Positions 1 to 12,370 of a stretch of DNA of 64,000 bases are shown here, in pieces. Source of the DNA: Gnetum montanum (taxonomy: Eukaryota; Streptophyta; Gnetopsida; Gnetales; Gnetaceae); contig MNCI01004501.1 in NCBI GenBank assembly GCA_015680685.1, forward strand, positions 214,758 to 278,757. Direction: 5' to 3'. The stretch's first letter is position 1. The number at the start of each line of letters is the position of its first letter. The notes beneath the pieces were generated by a model. The model did no database searches and was not told the DNA's origin. It saw only the letters and a list, made by a program, of their open reading frames with translations. The position numbers and the translations under genes were made by a program.

Positions 1-1739
1 CTACGAGAGCAGAATGTAGTTGAACTTTGACAAGCTCTTCAAATTAGATGATAGATGTTTGGGAAGGATCCTCATGATTGTGGTGGAGTTTTTTATGATA
101 AATGCATCACCATAGAATTCTTCTAGGGCAACTGGAGAGTTAACATGCTTTTCTTTTTTATGTACATGTTTAATCTCCATAGCACCATCTCTCTTCACTT
201 TTGCATGTGTGGATTAGTAGGGTCTTGTCATGTGTTTGGTCACATGAGACCCCTCATATACATGGTTTAGATTCATCCCACTTAAAGGATGTTCGAAGCA
301 TGCTAAGTGCTAATTATTCTAAAGGCAAAACTATGTTGCCCTATATGTCTCTCCACCTCATTTGCCTATCTTAATGAAAGATGAAAGTAAAGTCTAGGTA
401 GTAATGATCATTATGAGCATATAATATTTTATTTTCATGGGCATACCCTAGTCTTCTTCATTAGTGGTTCTATCATTGTCCTATTTTAGTACTTTGGAAG
501 GTTATGATTTGTCCTTAAGTCAAGCTATGTTGAAATTGTGATGCTTTCTTAAGTGTGCATTATCAAATTTGTTAAAGGATCATGTAATTTAGTTTTTTTT
601 TTAAATTATGAATACAAAAAACTTTGTAAAATTAAATACTCAACACATTGACTATCCCCATCAATGATCCTAATGATGACCAGTGGAGCAATCCAACATC
701 CAACCATACAAGTTATGAGTGTTCACGTGCAACTTAATCATAATCTATAAATGGTTAATGTTGATATGCTAGTAATTGAGTTAAGCTCATGATCGTTGGC
801 TTTCCACTTCAAGCTAGTAAAGTATAAGTTTATGGTTTACCTTGTAGTGAGACATATGATAGTTGATGTTGATCGACCATTGATACTCTTAAGTGTGGAC
901 ATGATAAAGATGAAATTGTATACTAATTCTAAGTAATAATGGTAATGTAAATCTACTCTAGCCTATAACAATGAGCATTTGGTCCTAGCTTACGGTACAC
1001 ATCGTGGGCTCATGTAACCATTACTAAGATTACCAAGTGAGTTCACTATTGAGTGAATTAAGTGAAATCACTACTAGGTTAACAAATGATTACACTTTAA
1101 CGCTTGAAACCAATTGTATTCATTCCACTTTACTAATGAACAAATAAAGTACTTGGAGACATAAATGATTAAACTATGACAATAGTAAAAACTATGCTAA
1201 TTAAAACTATAAAACTAAGTGGATTCTACAATGATCAAAAGTAATCTCAATCTTTATTTCTAGACATGAACTATGCCTAAGTACACTTTACTCAAATAAA
1301 CATTTCATACAACTACCCAACACCACATTGTAGGCATTCACTCTATCACTAAAGCTACAAAAACAAACTACAAGAGTTTACTTACGGATGGAATGAAAAT
1401 TTGTGTGGATTGCATGCCCAATTATCATATTTATAGGGCTACTCACATCTTAAGATATCATATCAACAATGACGTAGCATGTGCTGCCACATCATATTAA
1501 TGACATTGTTAATAGAATATTGTTGCTATGATATCATCATGCATCAAAATTTGACTTTATCAATTGGTATTTCATCTTAAAGTTTTCTTTCTTTGGAGGA
1601 CCTCATGAATGTAGTGATTTTTATGTCAAATAATAAAGTTCTAGGACTATATGGATTTCTATCCAGTTTTATAAGCATTTTTTCCCTTATATAAAGTTTG
1701 ATTTTTATGCTATGTAGAAGGAGGGTATTCACAAAAAAT
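1..1739. other. Unassigned AT-rich intergenic DNA
   Basis: No coding similarity, LTR boundary or RNA gene is recognisable on either strand. The short minus-strand reading frame at the left edge (1-198) has no domain I recognise and no start context that makes it convincing. This is probably old, decayed repeat DNA (inference). Confidence 0.5.
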
Positions 1740-3700
1740 CCCTTAGACAAATTTTCAATCGTGGCATTATTAAACTATTGTTAAAGGAATGAGATCTTTA
1801 TTTGATGAAAAATTATACCCCCATCATGCTATTTGGAATTTCTTATAATATTATTGCTAGAGTTGTGACTTTCAAGATTAAGTATCATATTGCCAAAGTT
1901 GTTAATAAGGAATAATCAGTTTTGTCCCTAGGAGATACATTCTAGACAATGTTTTAGCAACCACTAAAGCTTTGAATAAGGTTGAAGAGTTTGGAAAATA
2001 TTGTTTCCTTCTTAAGTTGAACTTTGCTAAAGTGTATGATTAGATCGAATGATCTTCATTCTTAGAACTCTTAAGCATATATAGTTAGGAATCTTGTTTA
2101 TTCATCATGTTGTACTTCTTCTTATAGATGCTTTAGCCAGAATCTCTATTAATAGAAAATTATCTAATGCCACCTTTTTGCAAAGATTTTTCAAACAAGG
2201 TTATTCTCTTATGCTCTTTTTATATATTATTATAGCTAGTGTGTTGGATTATGTCTTTGATCTTGAATCTAAAATGAATAATATTCATAGTGTTTCTCTT
2301 CCTTTTAATTTTTGTTACATCAATATTAGTCAATATATAGATGATATTTTTTTAATGTTGTAAAAATATTAGTTAGAGATTCAAATAGCTATTAGTATTA
2401 TACTATAATACCTTTGGCTTAAGAATCAACTGGGACAATTCTAGTAGTGTAAATTATTTTTATAGGCATTTTAATCCCAATATATAGAATGTTGCTAGGA
2501 GATGGATAGAACTATATGAGACCTTTAAACTACTAGGAATACCTCTTCTTGTTATTCTTAAAATTTCTTACTTATGGAATTCTATTATGTTGAAAGTTAT
2601 GAAAAAAGGTAAAAAGGTGATCTAAATGACATCTTTCTCTTCATGGAAGGATCATTATTACAAAGCATATTCTCTCTTCCATTTTTGTTTTCTACTCCTT
2701 CTTTGTGTTAAAGAAATGCAACTATATGAAGATTTAAAGAATTAATAGGTGCTATATTTGGAAAAACAATAATGTTGAACATGACTTTGCTCAAGTTAAC
2801 TAGAATATTTGTACACTTATTGAAAAGAATGGTGACCTTAGAATTGGTATTCTTTATGATCAATCTTTGGCTCTATTTGCAAAGTGGATTCTTAGGGCTA
2901 TGAAAGGTATGAAGAGTTGAAAGAAGCTAGTTAAACTTAATTTTCAGAAAACAGGTAATATCCTTTATTTTCCTCATTTATCTTGGTTGAATTGGGTTGT
3001 TTCTAGAGTTTCTTTTAATATTAAAGGCTCCATGTTTCTTCAAGATATATGGTAAATATACTAGATTGTTTCTAAGTATTTAAGTTTCTCTCCTAAGAAT
3101 GTTAAGACTTCTATGCTCTAGTCACACTTATTATGATGATCAGTAGCTGCTACGCTTGCCTTTTATGAATATTAACACCATTCTATGAGAATTTTATAGT
3201 CATTACTAATTTAAAGTTAGAGGGATATTGTGAGTGAAGTAGGGATTATGCAAGAATAGGATAATTCACAAGTATATAGCTCTTAGAAACTACCATCTCT
3301 TTTTATAGGCAATCCTATTTATTATTAAAGCTTAGTTTTACATGGATCTTCTTTAATCAGTTTTAAAATGATAATTCTCATGTTTCAAACTTTAACAATC
3401 TTCAAATTTATGAGTAAGGTGCTTTCAAGAAAACACCATTTTTAATATGTGAATCATAAATGGTCTATTAACTAGAGCTTTGATATATATATAATCACTT
3501 TTAAGAAATTATGAATGACTAGTTGTTAACCTAAGATTAAAGTTTTCATATAGTCTATACTTAACAATGAACTTTATATGAGTGAAAAAATGTAATAAAT
3601 TAGGCTTGACTCATTGATCTGCCTTTTGTGTATTCTTCATAATCCATTATGCATGTATTTTTGAATTACCTAATAATAAAACTTATGATGGTTTTTGCAT
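1740..3700 (+). pseudogene. Old L1-type LINE relic (reverse transcriptase)
   Basis: Decayed ORF2 of a plant L1-like non-LTR retrotransposon, read through many stops and frameshifts. Recognisable blocks in order: a degenerate 'NYRPISL'-like block near 1811-1910; the LNFAKVYD block (normally L-D-F-x-K-A-Y-D) near 2015-2045; an open segment 2094-2363 with a degenerate 'INGxxS...R.LRQGxPLSP' region; the catalytic box as YIDD near 2334-2350 in place of the usual FADD/YADD; and about 2790-2960 a block ending in LALFAKWI that matches the post-RT 'LNxALLAKW' region. Similarity to the zf-RVT domain can be followed weakly to about 3660. No endonuclease, poly(A) tail or target duplication is visible. 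It is far more mutated than the LINE at 4649. Confidence 0.7.
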
Positions 3701-4636
3701 TTGAATTGATATTTTCTATGTCTAAGCTACCTTATACTTGTATTGATTATATTTTAGTTGCTATCTTAAATCTTGTAGAAGGTTTTGGAATTTCATTTTC
3801 TTATTTGAAAGAAATGACATGAGTATCTATTTAGAGGCTATCAAGTCTCTCTTTTAGTTAATACTATTTTTTCTACCATGTGTCTTTTGATAAAGCCTAA
3901 AATTATTGATATTTGACAAACATGAATTATTTCATTTCAAAAATTCAAATGCTTATTATTTATCATACAATCATCTTTTACTTGAGATTATCATAAGTTT
4001 GTAATTGTAGGACTAACATATTTGTTCTAGGACTATTGTTGGATTGTTGGGTGGTTTAGCTGAGAAAGTAACTAGGGACATGTTTATTTTTTTTTTAATG
4101 TTTTTCTATAGGTTACCACTAGCTTCAACTCCAACTACATCCAAAAACTACTAATTTTTGATGACTCTAGCTAGGTTATGACAGATAGTAGAGATTCACA
4201 AGATTTGTAGTTATTACTACATGTACCTAGCCAGCTGTAGTTAATAACTAGCTATTATTATTCCTTTCCATTATTATACATGTCATTACCTATTTCAACA
4301 AAAAGAATCAATAGAAAATCCTCTATAAATCCCATTTCCCACATTAAGTTTTGGTACTTTGGACCTAAGATGACTCTTTCCTAAGGACCTCTAACTTATT
4401 CCCCCTTTTGCTTTCACTCTAGGTTACTACTACATTGGATTAGACATTATTTGGAATTGAGACTTCAACATGTGGATGTTCCACCAACACCATCATCTAG
4501 GCACTCTTTGTTCAAGGACACAAGGTATGAGTTCTTGGTTTATGTAATGGTGTAGTCCACTTAATCTTTCCATGGGTTTGTAATGTGATCTTGATTCCTA
4601 TAGTTGATAAATTAATTGTTCTATCAAGTTCATATT
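3700..4636. other. Unassigned DNA flanking the younger LINE
   Basis: No recognisable gene. This is the left flank of the pre-insertion site of the LINE at 4649; it would have been contiguous with 7932 onward. Confidence 0.5.
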
Positions 4637-4648
4637 GTAAGGTTAGTA
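4637..4648 (+). repeat. Target-site duplication of LINE, left copy
   Basis: The 12-mer gtaaggttagta here is repeated exactly at 7920-7931. It directly borders the LINE body and so marks a target-primed insertion. Confidence 0.88.
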
Positions 4649-5217
4649 TTCATGGTAGCCCTGACCGACAAAAATTCCATCTTTTCAGACTACACAACAA
4701 CTGTTTTTCTTCCCCCACTGCCCAACTCCTTCTCTCCAACCTTTGGAATGTCGAACCTAGGCCCCTAAATCAGATGGGTTGGATTAATTGGTGGCATCGT
4801 GCTTCATGTCGAGTGTGAAACTTCGCTCGTTCATATGGTAAGACCATGGCTTCTCAAGCCAAACTTGAATACAACAAAATTCACCTCACTATTGAGCATC
4901 TCACTAACAAACTAGCTCAAGATCCCTTCAATACTCTAGTTCACGAGGAGCTAGCTAGAGCACGCGTTGCCTTCCAACATTGGGAAGTGTACCGAGAACA
5001 AAGTGCCTTAACTAAAAGTCAGCTCACTTGGTTAAATATTCAAGATAAACACTGTAAGGAATTTTTTAAATATCTTAATGCTGCTTCCCCTTTGCATGCT
5101 ATAGACAAAATCTCATGTGAGGGTACCACCATTACTGACCACAATAGTATCCTCTCTTTTCTTAAGAACCACTACGAAACCCTTTTTGCTGCTACCCCAA
5201 TGGACATCTCTTCGTTC
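4649..5217 (+). pseudogene. LINE ORF2, segment upstream of RT (partial)
   Basis: Region between endonuclease and reverse transcriptase of a plant L1-like ORF2. From 4846 the frame is open to the assembly gap (about 124 codons). It has the features expected here: a charged helical stretch, the W-x5-D-K-x-C-K-E-F-F block (normally 'KxGDxNTKFF'), then a DH-x-S-I-x-S-F-L-K-x-H-Y-x-x-L-F block that precedes the RT domain in plant LINEs. Upstream of 4846 the similarity continues through one TGA stop near 4817. The methionine at 4846 is internal and not a true start. Confidence 0.78.
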
Positions 5218-5879
5218 NNNNNNNNNNNNNNNNNNNNNNNNNNNNNNNNNNNNNNNNNNNNNNNNNNNNNNNNNNNNNNNNNNNNNNNNNNNNNNNNNNN
5301 NNNNNNNNNNNNNNNNNNNNNNNNNNNNNNNNNNNNNNNNNNNNNNNNNNNNNNNNNNNNNNNNNNNNNNNNNNNNNNNNNNNNNNNNNNNNNNNNNNNN
5401 NNNNNNNNNNNNNNNNNNNNNNNNNNNNNNNNNNNNNNNNNNNNNNNNNNNNNNNNNNNNNNNNNNNNNNNNNNNNNNNNNNNNNNNNNNNNNNNNNNNN
5501 NNNNNNNNNNNNNNNNNNNNNNNNNNNNNNNNNNNNNNNNNNNNNNNNNNNNNNNNNNNNNNNNNNNNNNNNNNNNNNNNNNNNNNNNNNNNNNNNNNNN
5601 NNNNNNNNNNNNNNNNNNNNNNNNNNNNNNNNNNNNNNNNNNNNNNNNNNNNNNNNNNNNNNNNNNNNNNNNNNNNNNNNNNNNNNNNNNNNNNNNNNNN
5701 NNNNNNNNNNNNNNNNNNNNNNNNNNNNNNNNNNNNNNNNNNNNNNNNNNNNNNNNNNNNNNNNNNNNNNNNNNNNNNNNNNNNNNNNNNNNNNNNNNNN
5801 NNNNNNNNNNNNNNNNNNNNNNNNNNNNNNNNNNNNNNNNNNNNNNNNNNNNNNNNNNNNNNNNNNNNNNNNNNNNNNN
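5218..5879. other. Assembly gap (662 N)
   Basis: A run of 662 undetermined bases inside the LINE. By position it should contain the RT fingers and palm up to the catalytic FADD box, which appears about 9 bases after the gap. The frame before the gap and the frame after it differ by one phase, so either the gap length is an estimate or a frameshift lies within. Confidence 0.98.
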
Positions 5880-7583
5880 CTTCTCAATATGCACTTTGCC
5901 GATGACTCCTTTTTTCTAGTTCAAAACACAGCCACCAATTTGCACCGCCTCTTATCAAGGGTGGAGCAATATTGCACACTCTCAGGTTCCATAATTAACT
6001 GGAATAAATCCTCTGTTTATAGCTTTAAGGGCAATTACAACCATGTGACCCACTATAATTGGAAGCAGCTTCAAGATCAAGACATCGTTAAGATTCTGGG
6101 AATCCCTTTCCACTTTAGAGGCTCAACATCTATCCTTTGGGAGCAAGTTATTCATCGAATTCAAAAGAAAATCCACAAATGGAAAACTAAACCCCTCACA
6201 CTTGTGGGTAAATACCTTGTTTGTAAGTCCATATGTGCGTCCACCCATGTGTATTACTCTTCGTGTTGGGCCCCCTCCCAAGCTGCCTACTAGAAGCTTG
6301 AACGGTTATTTCGTGACTTTATGTGGTCCTCCAAGGACTCTCAAAAAGTCTTTCATCATGTCGCTTGGACTATTGTTACTCTCCCCAAGAATAAGGGTGG
6401 CTTAGGCCATTTGAACTCCTATAAGCAAGGAATTACCCTAGTCGCTAAGTGGTTGGTACAACATTTAGATGCCTCAAATATTATAGGGACCCTCCTCCAA
6501 TTAAGGCTTCATCAAGCCTTTCCTAAAAATAAGCCCTTCTGGAAAGACATCCATTTCGTTAATTGGATTCTTTCCCCCCTCACTATCATTCTTCCCGGAT
6601 CTCATGTTTTCAAAAGCATTTGGAGGGCCTGGCAAATTATACACACTCACATAGACTGGACTAATGTTAAAATCAACCCTACTATCCTCTCTAAAGTGTG
6701 TCTGTGGTGGTTACCTCTATCACCCGCTCCCCTTACTCTCACAAATGCTAAGGTGGCTACCGCATGGTATCGAAAAGGTGTCATTTCCTTGAATTATCTT
6801 AGGCTGGCTAGTCGTTGGATTTCAGGGGTCGAGTTTAACACTTTGTATGGGGAGTCGGCTGCAATGAAACATTGCCTTGTTTAGATTTACTCTTTCCTCC
6901 ACGGTCACTGGCACCTGGATGTTACAGTGCAAAGCCTTTTTCATGGTCTTCAATGGCTTAATGGGGTTAAACTCTTGCCCTATCGACCATCTATTTCCTT
7001 TCATCTCATGCACGACCCATCTGCAGTCATTCAGCGTTGCAATAAATATTGGCACAAACAAGAGTCAGAAACATTTTGGATCCCTCTCTTCCAACTTATT
7101 TGGAAACTTCCGACCCTCCCCAAAATTAAGCAGTTCCTTTGGTGTCTTCTCCACCATGGTCTTCCTATCAGAAAACGTCTAGAATATCTTGGGATTCCTA
7201 ATCCCACTTGCCCTCTATGTGGTGGACAAGATGACTTTGTCCATGTGTTTTGGCAATGTCCCTTTGCTCAACATGTGTGGCAGTGGACTTCTAAAGCTTT
7301 TCCATCCTACAAGTTATCTCAAGAGGATGCCATATTCGGATTCTTGAACATTACTTCTACTAACCTTAATTTTCTGTGGAAAGTTATTAGGCCTATTATT
7401 TTATATTATATTTGGAAACAAAGATGCAATGTTCTATTTCAAAAGATAGTGTATTCTAACAAATGTTTGCTTACCAGGTTGGAGATGTTGCAGATTTTTC
7501 ACCTCACCTATTTTCAACTCACATCTCAAGCATCCAAGTTCAATCTGGACAGTCATCAATTGGTTCATCTCCTGCAGCTATGA
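5880..7583 (+). pseudogene. LINE ORF2, RT palm/thumb to zf-RVT
   Basis: C-terminal part of an L1-type ORF2 in one frame from 5889 to the TGA at 7581-7583. It is interrupted by only two premature stops, both TAG (6291-6293 and 6882-6884). Visible order: the catalytic MHFADDS box immediately after the gap; the 'LGIPFHFRG' block (normally YLGxPL) near 6095; the 'GGLGHLNSYKQG' thumb-region block near 6390-6430; and the zf-RVT domain near 7070-7430 with W-K-L-P-T-L-P-K-I-K-x-F-L-W, a CPLC pair and the following H...C of a CCHC-like zinc motif. The family role is nicking-primed reverse transcription of its own RNA. The two stops make this copy non-functional unless suppressed. Confidence 0.88.
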
Positions 7584-7919
7584 GAAAGACCTATGTGTTT
7601 CGGTTACACTTAGCATCAGTAATCTCTGCAAGGAAGTTTTCCCTTTTATTATGTGGATTCACCAATGGCATTCCCTCTATCCTTACTTGATAGCTCTTTG
7701 CTTCATCTAATTCTATGTCATTCTATTTTGTAAAAAGCTAGTCTGTGCGAACATTTGGTTGTGCCCCAACTTGGGGTACCTCCTCTAATTCCAGTTTTTT
7801 TTAAGGTGTTTCCCAAGTGTCATTCACGATGCTCTCATTTTTCCCCTTCCCTTAACCCTATGACTTATTCAATTTGTTGTAATTGATGCTCCTTTAATTT
7901 CAATAAAACTTCTTTTCGN
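7584..7919 (+). other. LINE 3' UTR with AATAAA
   Basis: Noncoding tail of the LINE. A canonical AATAAA lies at 7902-7907, and the element ends at the single N at 7919, immediately before the right target duplication. Confidence 0.7.
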
Positions 7920-7931
7920 GTAAGGTTAGTA
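7920..7931 (+). repeat. Target-site duplication of LINE, right copy
   Basis: Exact 12-bp copy of 4637-4648. Confidence 0.88.
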
Positions 7932-8245
7932 GATGATAGCTACCAATTGAGAAGTATTGGGATTGGGGTTAAGACATTAAACAAGTGAAATTTTTATTTA
8001 TTAGATCTCTATATTATGCATTAATTCTTTTACCCTTGGTTGTGTGGATACTACTTGTGGATTTGTCATGGATAAGCTGACACACTACAACATTTGATGC
8101 TGTAGCCAAGACCACATGTAAACTGTATAGAGGTTTGGACATGTTTTTTTATTTTGTTGAGTTTTTTTCTTTATTTTAATTTATTTCTTTGGAAATTTTA
8201 AATTACAAACTTGTTAAAAGTTTAAATATTTAGAAGTTGTGCATA
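7932..8245. other. Unassigned spacer between LINE and truncated LTR
   Basis: No gene. It shows no similarity by eye to the inner half of the chromovirus 5' LTR (14266-15677), which is what should stand here if the left LTR were complete. Confidence 0.5.
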
Positions 8246-8662
8246 GGATAATAACATAAAAAAAAATAGGATAGCTACATAGGAAGGAAAATAAAATAAT
8301 CTATTATAAGATCCATAACAATCATACCAAAATAAAACTAAAATAAAATTTTTTACGGGATCTACAACAAAATAGGACAACTACATGAAAAGGAAAAGAT
8401 AAATTGATCTTTGTTACAAGATATACCACAAAATAGGACAACTACATAAAAAGGACAAATAAATTAATCTTTCTTACTTATGCTAGAAGGTTTTCCAATA
8501 TCTTTTTAAAGTCTTTCCAAGTTACCTTGAATCAATTTCTATGAATCCAAAGAAGCATGTAATGTAAGACTTGGACTTGGTGTATGGAAGGGATGAGCTT
8601 AGGATGGAAATAACTAGATTACGTTGAGTGAAAGAGATGTGAGAGGATGGGACCCAAATGGT

Positions 8663-8674
8663 CTTTATATAGGC
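8663..8674 (-). promoter_or_regulatory. TATA box in element C 3' LTR
   Basis: Minus-strand GCCTATATAAAG. The same 12 bases stand at 16116-16127 in the 5' LTR. Confidence 0.65.
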
Positions 8675-8699
8675 ATTAGCATGGGACATGGTTTCTAAA

Positions 8700-8925
8700 A
8701 ACAATGGGAAGAAAACAAGCATTGAAAACCAATGATCAAAGAAAACAAGTGACCAAAACCATTAGTAAAAATAAGCAGCCAAAACCATGGGAAATGAAAA
8801 CAAGTAGACAAAACTACTAGCAATGAAAACAAGTAACCAAAACCATGGTCAGTGAAAATAATGGCCAAAACCATGGGTAGTGAAAACAAGTAGACAAAAT
8901 CATGGGTAGTGAAAATAAGCATAAT
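8700..8925 (-). repeat. ~29-bp minisatellite in U3, about 7 copies
   Basis: Degenerate direct repeats around the plus-strand core ccaaaaccatgggtagtga, unit 26-30 bp, about seven in a row just upstream (minus strand) of the TATA box. The corresponding position of the 5' LTR has only three units. Confidence 0.8.
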
Positions 8926-9730
8926 GCACATATGCTTTAGATATAACACATATCTTAATTTTAACTTTTACTTTTAATTTTTAACACTCCTAACATGCAA
9001 ACTAGAAGCCCTATGAAATTCTTAATAAATATCCTACTTAGCCATATGCCAAAAATATTTTCTAAGGTTTACTTGTCTTAGTTGGCCATGTCAAATACCA
9101 AACTCTTCTGATACTTAACAAGCTAGAAAAATGTTATATGTTAAAAATATAACTTTAATTTTATGGATTGAATGTTAAAAATATTATTTTTAAACATCTC
9201 GATCATATCATAAAAATCAAATTTTGGAGTAGGAAAACATTCTAATTGCAAAAGTAATAAGGGATATGGTCAAGGTAGGGTGAGGATCCATATTTCTCTA
9301 TGAAAATATTATTACATACACACACACATAAAAATATGCACAATAAAATATAAATGCATAAAAAAAATTAAAAATGCATAACTAAATTCTCATAAGGATA
9401 AAATAAGCATAGCCAAATATTTGTAAAGTCATAATGATTATTAGAAGATAAACTTCTTGGAGTAATTGCATTTCAACATTTAATCATAAAATATAAAGTA
9501 AACATATGACTAAGCTCCAATAATAGTAAGATAAAGGATATAAAACATTTTGGTAGTAGAAAACTAACAACAAAAATAACAACATTAATAATGGTAATGA
9601 CAATAATGTAATCCTACGTTTTAATCAAGAGCATCAAGACTAATTTATTGAACATATTTGACAGCATTAAAGAATTAAAAATATACATTAAATTAAATAA
9701 CTAAACCTTACAGATTCTTAGGCTTTGACA

Positions 9731-9745
9731 TCTTCCCCTCCTTCA
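9731..9745 (-). other. Polypurine tract of element C
   Basis: The plus-strand pyrimidine run tcttcccctccttc directly abuts the LTR end. On the minus strand it is the purine tract gaaggaggggaaga preceding TGTC, the expected primer for plus-strand DNA synthesis. Confidence 0.75.
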
Positions 9746-11220
9746 AGAATTTTTCTCCTAGAAAATGTGGAGAAATTTTGTTCTCATATCTACCTTAGTT
9801 TCCCAAGTTGCTTCTTGATTCCCATGTTGTTTGTAAAAATGTTTCACCATAGTAATTACTTTACTCTATATTTTTTATTCTTTTCTATCTATAATTTTGA
9901 TGATGTATTCCTCATAAGTAATATTTGGTTGTAGATCTATTTTTTTCCATTGTATAACATGGCTTTCACTGGAACATACTTAATTAAAAGAGAGACATGG
10001 AAGAAATCATGGATTTCTCCTAAATTTCTTGTAAAGCTAGTTGATATGCTACTTTTCTAATTTTCTTGACTATTTCAAATGGACCTACATACCTCAAAGC
10101 TAATTTACCTTTCTATCCAAATCTCATTAGCCCCTTCATTAGAGATACCTTTAAGAAGACATTATCACCAACTTGGAGTTCAAGAGGTCTCCTTATTAAG
10201 TTAGTGTGCTTAGTGTATCTATCCTTAGTAGCCTTAATACACTCATGGATTGTGTGAACCTACTCTATGGTTTGATTGATGAAGTCAATGCTTAACTACA
10301 TCCTATCTTCTATGGTAGTCCAACAAATAGGCGATTTACAAGGTCTATTGTAAAGTATCTCATAAGGGTTAGCTTTAATACTTGCCTTATAACTATTGTT
10401 ATATGAAAATTCTACTAAAGGTAACATTTCATCTCACTCTTCATTATACTAGAGTGTGCAAGCTTGGAGCATATCTTTCAAAAATTTGAATTACTTGCTC
10501 TATTTTCCCATTTGTTTGAGGATGATAAGTAGAACTTATATTTAATTTAGTGCCTAGATCTACCTAAAAGACTTACCAAAATCTTGAAATAAACTTAAGG
10601 TCTCTAGGAAATATTATTTTAATTGGAATTGCATGTAATCTGATAATCTCCTTAAGAAATAACTTAGCAATATCCTCAGTAGTTGTTGTGAAGTAGGTAG
10701 TAAGAAAATAAGAAGATTTTATTAACAAATATACAATTATTAGTATAACATCATGTTTCATTTTTGTCTTTAGTAATCCTAAAATGAAGTCCATGCTAAT
10801 GATGTCCCATTTCCCTTGTGGTATGTCATGACCATGGAGTAGTCCTCCTAGCTTCTAATATTCTACTTTAACATGCTAACAAATTAAACATTTTGAAATA
10901 AATTCAAATATGTCTTGCTTCATCTTAGGCCACCAATATTATCTTCTTAGGAGTTGAAATACTTGATCATCCCCAGGATGCATCTAATACCTGGTAGTAT
11001 GAGCCTCTTCCAATAGTTTTTATCTTGCCACCTTTAGTACATATAATCTACCTTTAAACCTTAACTCACCTTTATCTCCATTTTGTAAACAATAAAAAGA
11101 AATTTCTCCTAGTTTCTAAAGATTTTCTTGTCTCAAGCATCTAAATTTTATTCTTCAATAATTACATCTATTACATTTAATTATAAAACTAAGCTATTTA
11201 TCTTGCCCATCTTCCTACTA
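9746..11220 (-). pseudogene. Element C integrase and chromodomain
   Basis: Decayed integrase with C-terminal chromodomain. In minus-strand order: a zinc-finger region near 11000-10880 (traces of the H..H/C..C pattern); the catalytic core, open at 10794-10573, beginning MDFILGL with the first catalytic Asp kept and containing 'RLHAIPIKIIFPRDLKF', where the second catalytic Asp (normally V-S-D-R-D) is lost; then a GPY/F-like region; then a chromodomain at about 9935-9770 with YEEYIIKIIDRK and QEATWE. Chromodomains direct integration to modified chromatin in chromoviruses. Numerous stops; not functional. Confidence 0.75.
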
Positions 11221-12370
11221 AGTGCATTTGCTACTTAATATCAAAATAGAAATATGTAAGTAGTTTAATGCATCTTCTTTTTTTGAGATTTAATTGTGGT
11301 TGGCTCATGATATATTGCAAAATCTTATGATCTATTCATAAAGTTGGTTTCTCTCTATACAAATAATGTCTCCATATCTTTAGTGCAAAAATAATAGCTG
11401 CTAACTCCATATCATGCATAGGAAATCTAACTTAATAGTTCTTTAGCTATTAAGAATCATAAGCAACAATGTGTTCTTCTTGCATGAGAACACATCCTAA
11501 TCCTTCATTTGAAGCATTAATATACACATCTAATGGTTTACCTAGGGTTGGTGATACTAAAATAAGAGTTGATGTGAGTCATTTCTTTAATTTAGAAAAA
11601 TCTTACTCACATTTTTATATCTTTTGAAATGACTAATCCTTCCTTAATAACTTGATTAAATGAGATGTTATTCTAGAAAAATATTTAACAAACCTTTGAT
11701 AGTAGCTACCTAAACTAAAGAAACTTCTTACTTCCACTACAATGCTATGCCTTGGCCAATCCCAAATTACTTGGGCCTTCATTGGATCAACTATTATTCC
11801 TACTTCTAATACTATGTGTCCAAGAAATTTTACTTCATTTTTCCAAACTAAGCACTTAGAGGGTTGGGCATATAATTGATTTTCCATCAAGAGTCGTAGT
11901 ACTTCCCTCAAATGTTCTGCATATTTCTCCTCACTCTTAGAATATACCAAAATATCATCAATAAACACTATCATAAATTTATCTAGGTAAGGCCTCAATG
12001 CATTATTCATTAAGTGCATAAATGTTGTAGGAGCATTCATTAACCAAAATGGTAATACAAGAAATTCATATTTTTCATATCATGTCCTAAATGTAGTCTT
12101 CAAAACATCTTCTTCCTTGATTATAAGTGTATGATATTGAGACTTTAAATCAATTTTAGAAAATATAGTTGCACCCCTCAATTGATCAACTAAATCATCT
12201 ATTCTAGGTAGAGGATATTTATTCTTAAAAGTAACTTGGTTCAACCATCTATATCCATCTATTTTAGGTAGTATTGTATGACCTTAAATTCCCATCCTTT
12301 TTTTCACAAATAATAATGGTGCACCCTAAGGGGAAATACTAGGTCAAATAATACCTTCATCTAAAAGTTC
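11221..12370 (-). pseudogene. Element C reverse transcriptase / RNase H
   Basis: Ty3/gypsy-type RT read on the minus strand. A degenerate N-terminal part (about 12370-12045) has a '[12 protein letters not shown]' block, normally with Asp in S-K-I-D-L-R. The open segment 12040-11633 has 'NAPTTFMHLMN' and the catalytic box as FIDDILVYS (F-x-D-D retained), followed by 'FLGHIV'. RNase H follows at about 11600-11240, heavily stopped, with remnants of the Y-x-D-H-K-S-L region. The frame passes several TAG/TAA stops. Confidence 0.82.

Larger units (their letters stand above)
4649..7919 (+). mobile_element. 5'-truncated L1-type LINE insertion
   Basis: A non-LTR retrotransposon copy bounded by a perfect 12-bp duplication. 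The 5' end starts inside ORF2, just after the endonuclease region, so ORF1 and the endonuclease are missing; 5' truncation is the normal outcome of target-primed reverse transcription. The 3' UTR is about 336 nt with AATAAA at 7902-7907, but no A-tail is seen. The last base is an N placed exactly at the element end, so a tail may have been lost in assembly. Base composition is visibly richer in G+C than the surroundings, in keeping with a younger insertion. Confidence 0.88.
8246..9730 (-). repeat. Element C 3' LTR, truncated
   Basis: Matches 15678-17097 along its whole length, with scattered substitutions and a different minisatellite length. On the minus strand it starts TGTCAAAGCC at 9730, immediately after the purine tract. 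A TATA box (minus-strand TATATAAAG) lies at 8663-8674. Similarity to the 5' LTR stops abruptly at 8246, so the R-U5 half is missing. Confidence 0.85.

Noticed and set aside
4846-5919. Continuous open frame across the N gap, and the mirror frames on both strands
   Set aside because: Undetermined bases contain no stops by definition; the known LINE frame after the gap is in a different phase.
8695-8949. Minus-strand frame rich in Phe/Leu in the 3' LTR of element C (and its partner 15984-16229)
   Set aside because: It is the translation of the U3 minisatellite, not conserved in length between the two LTRs, and lies at the promoter.
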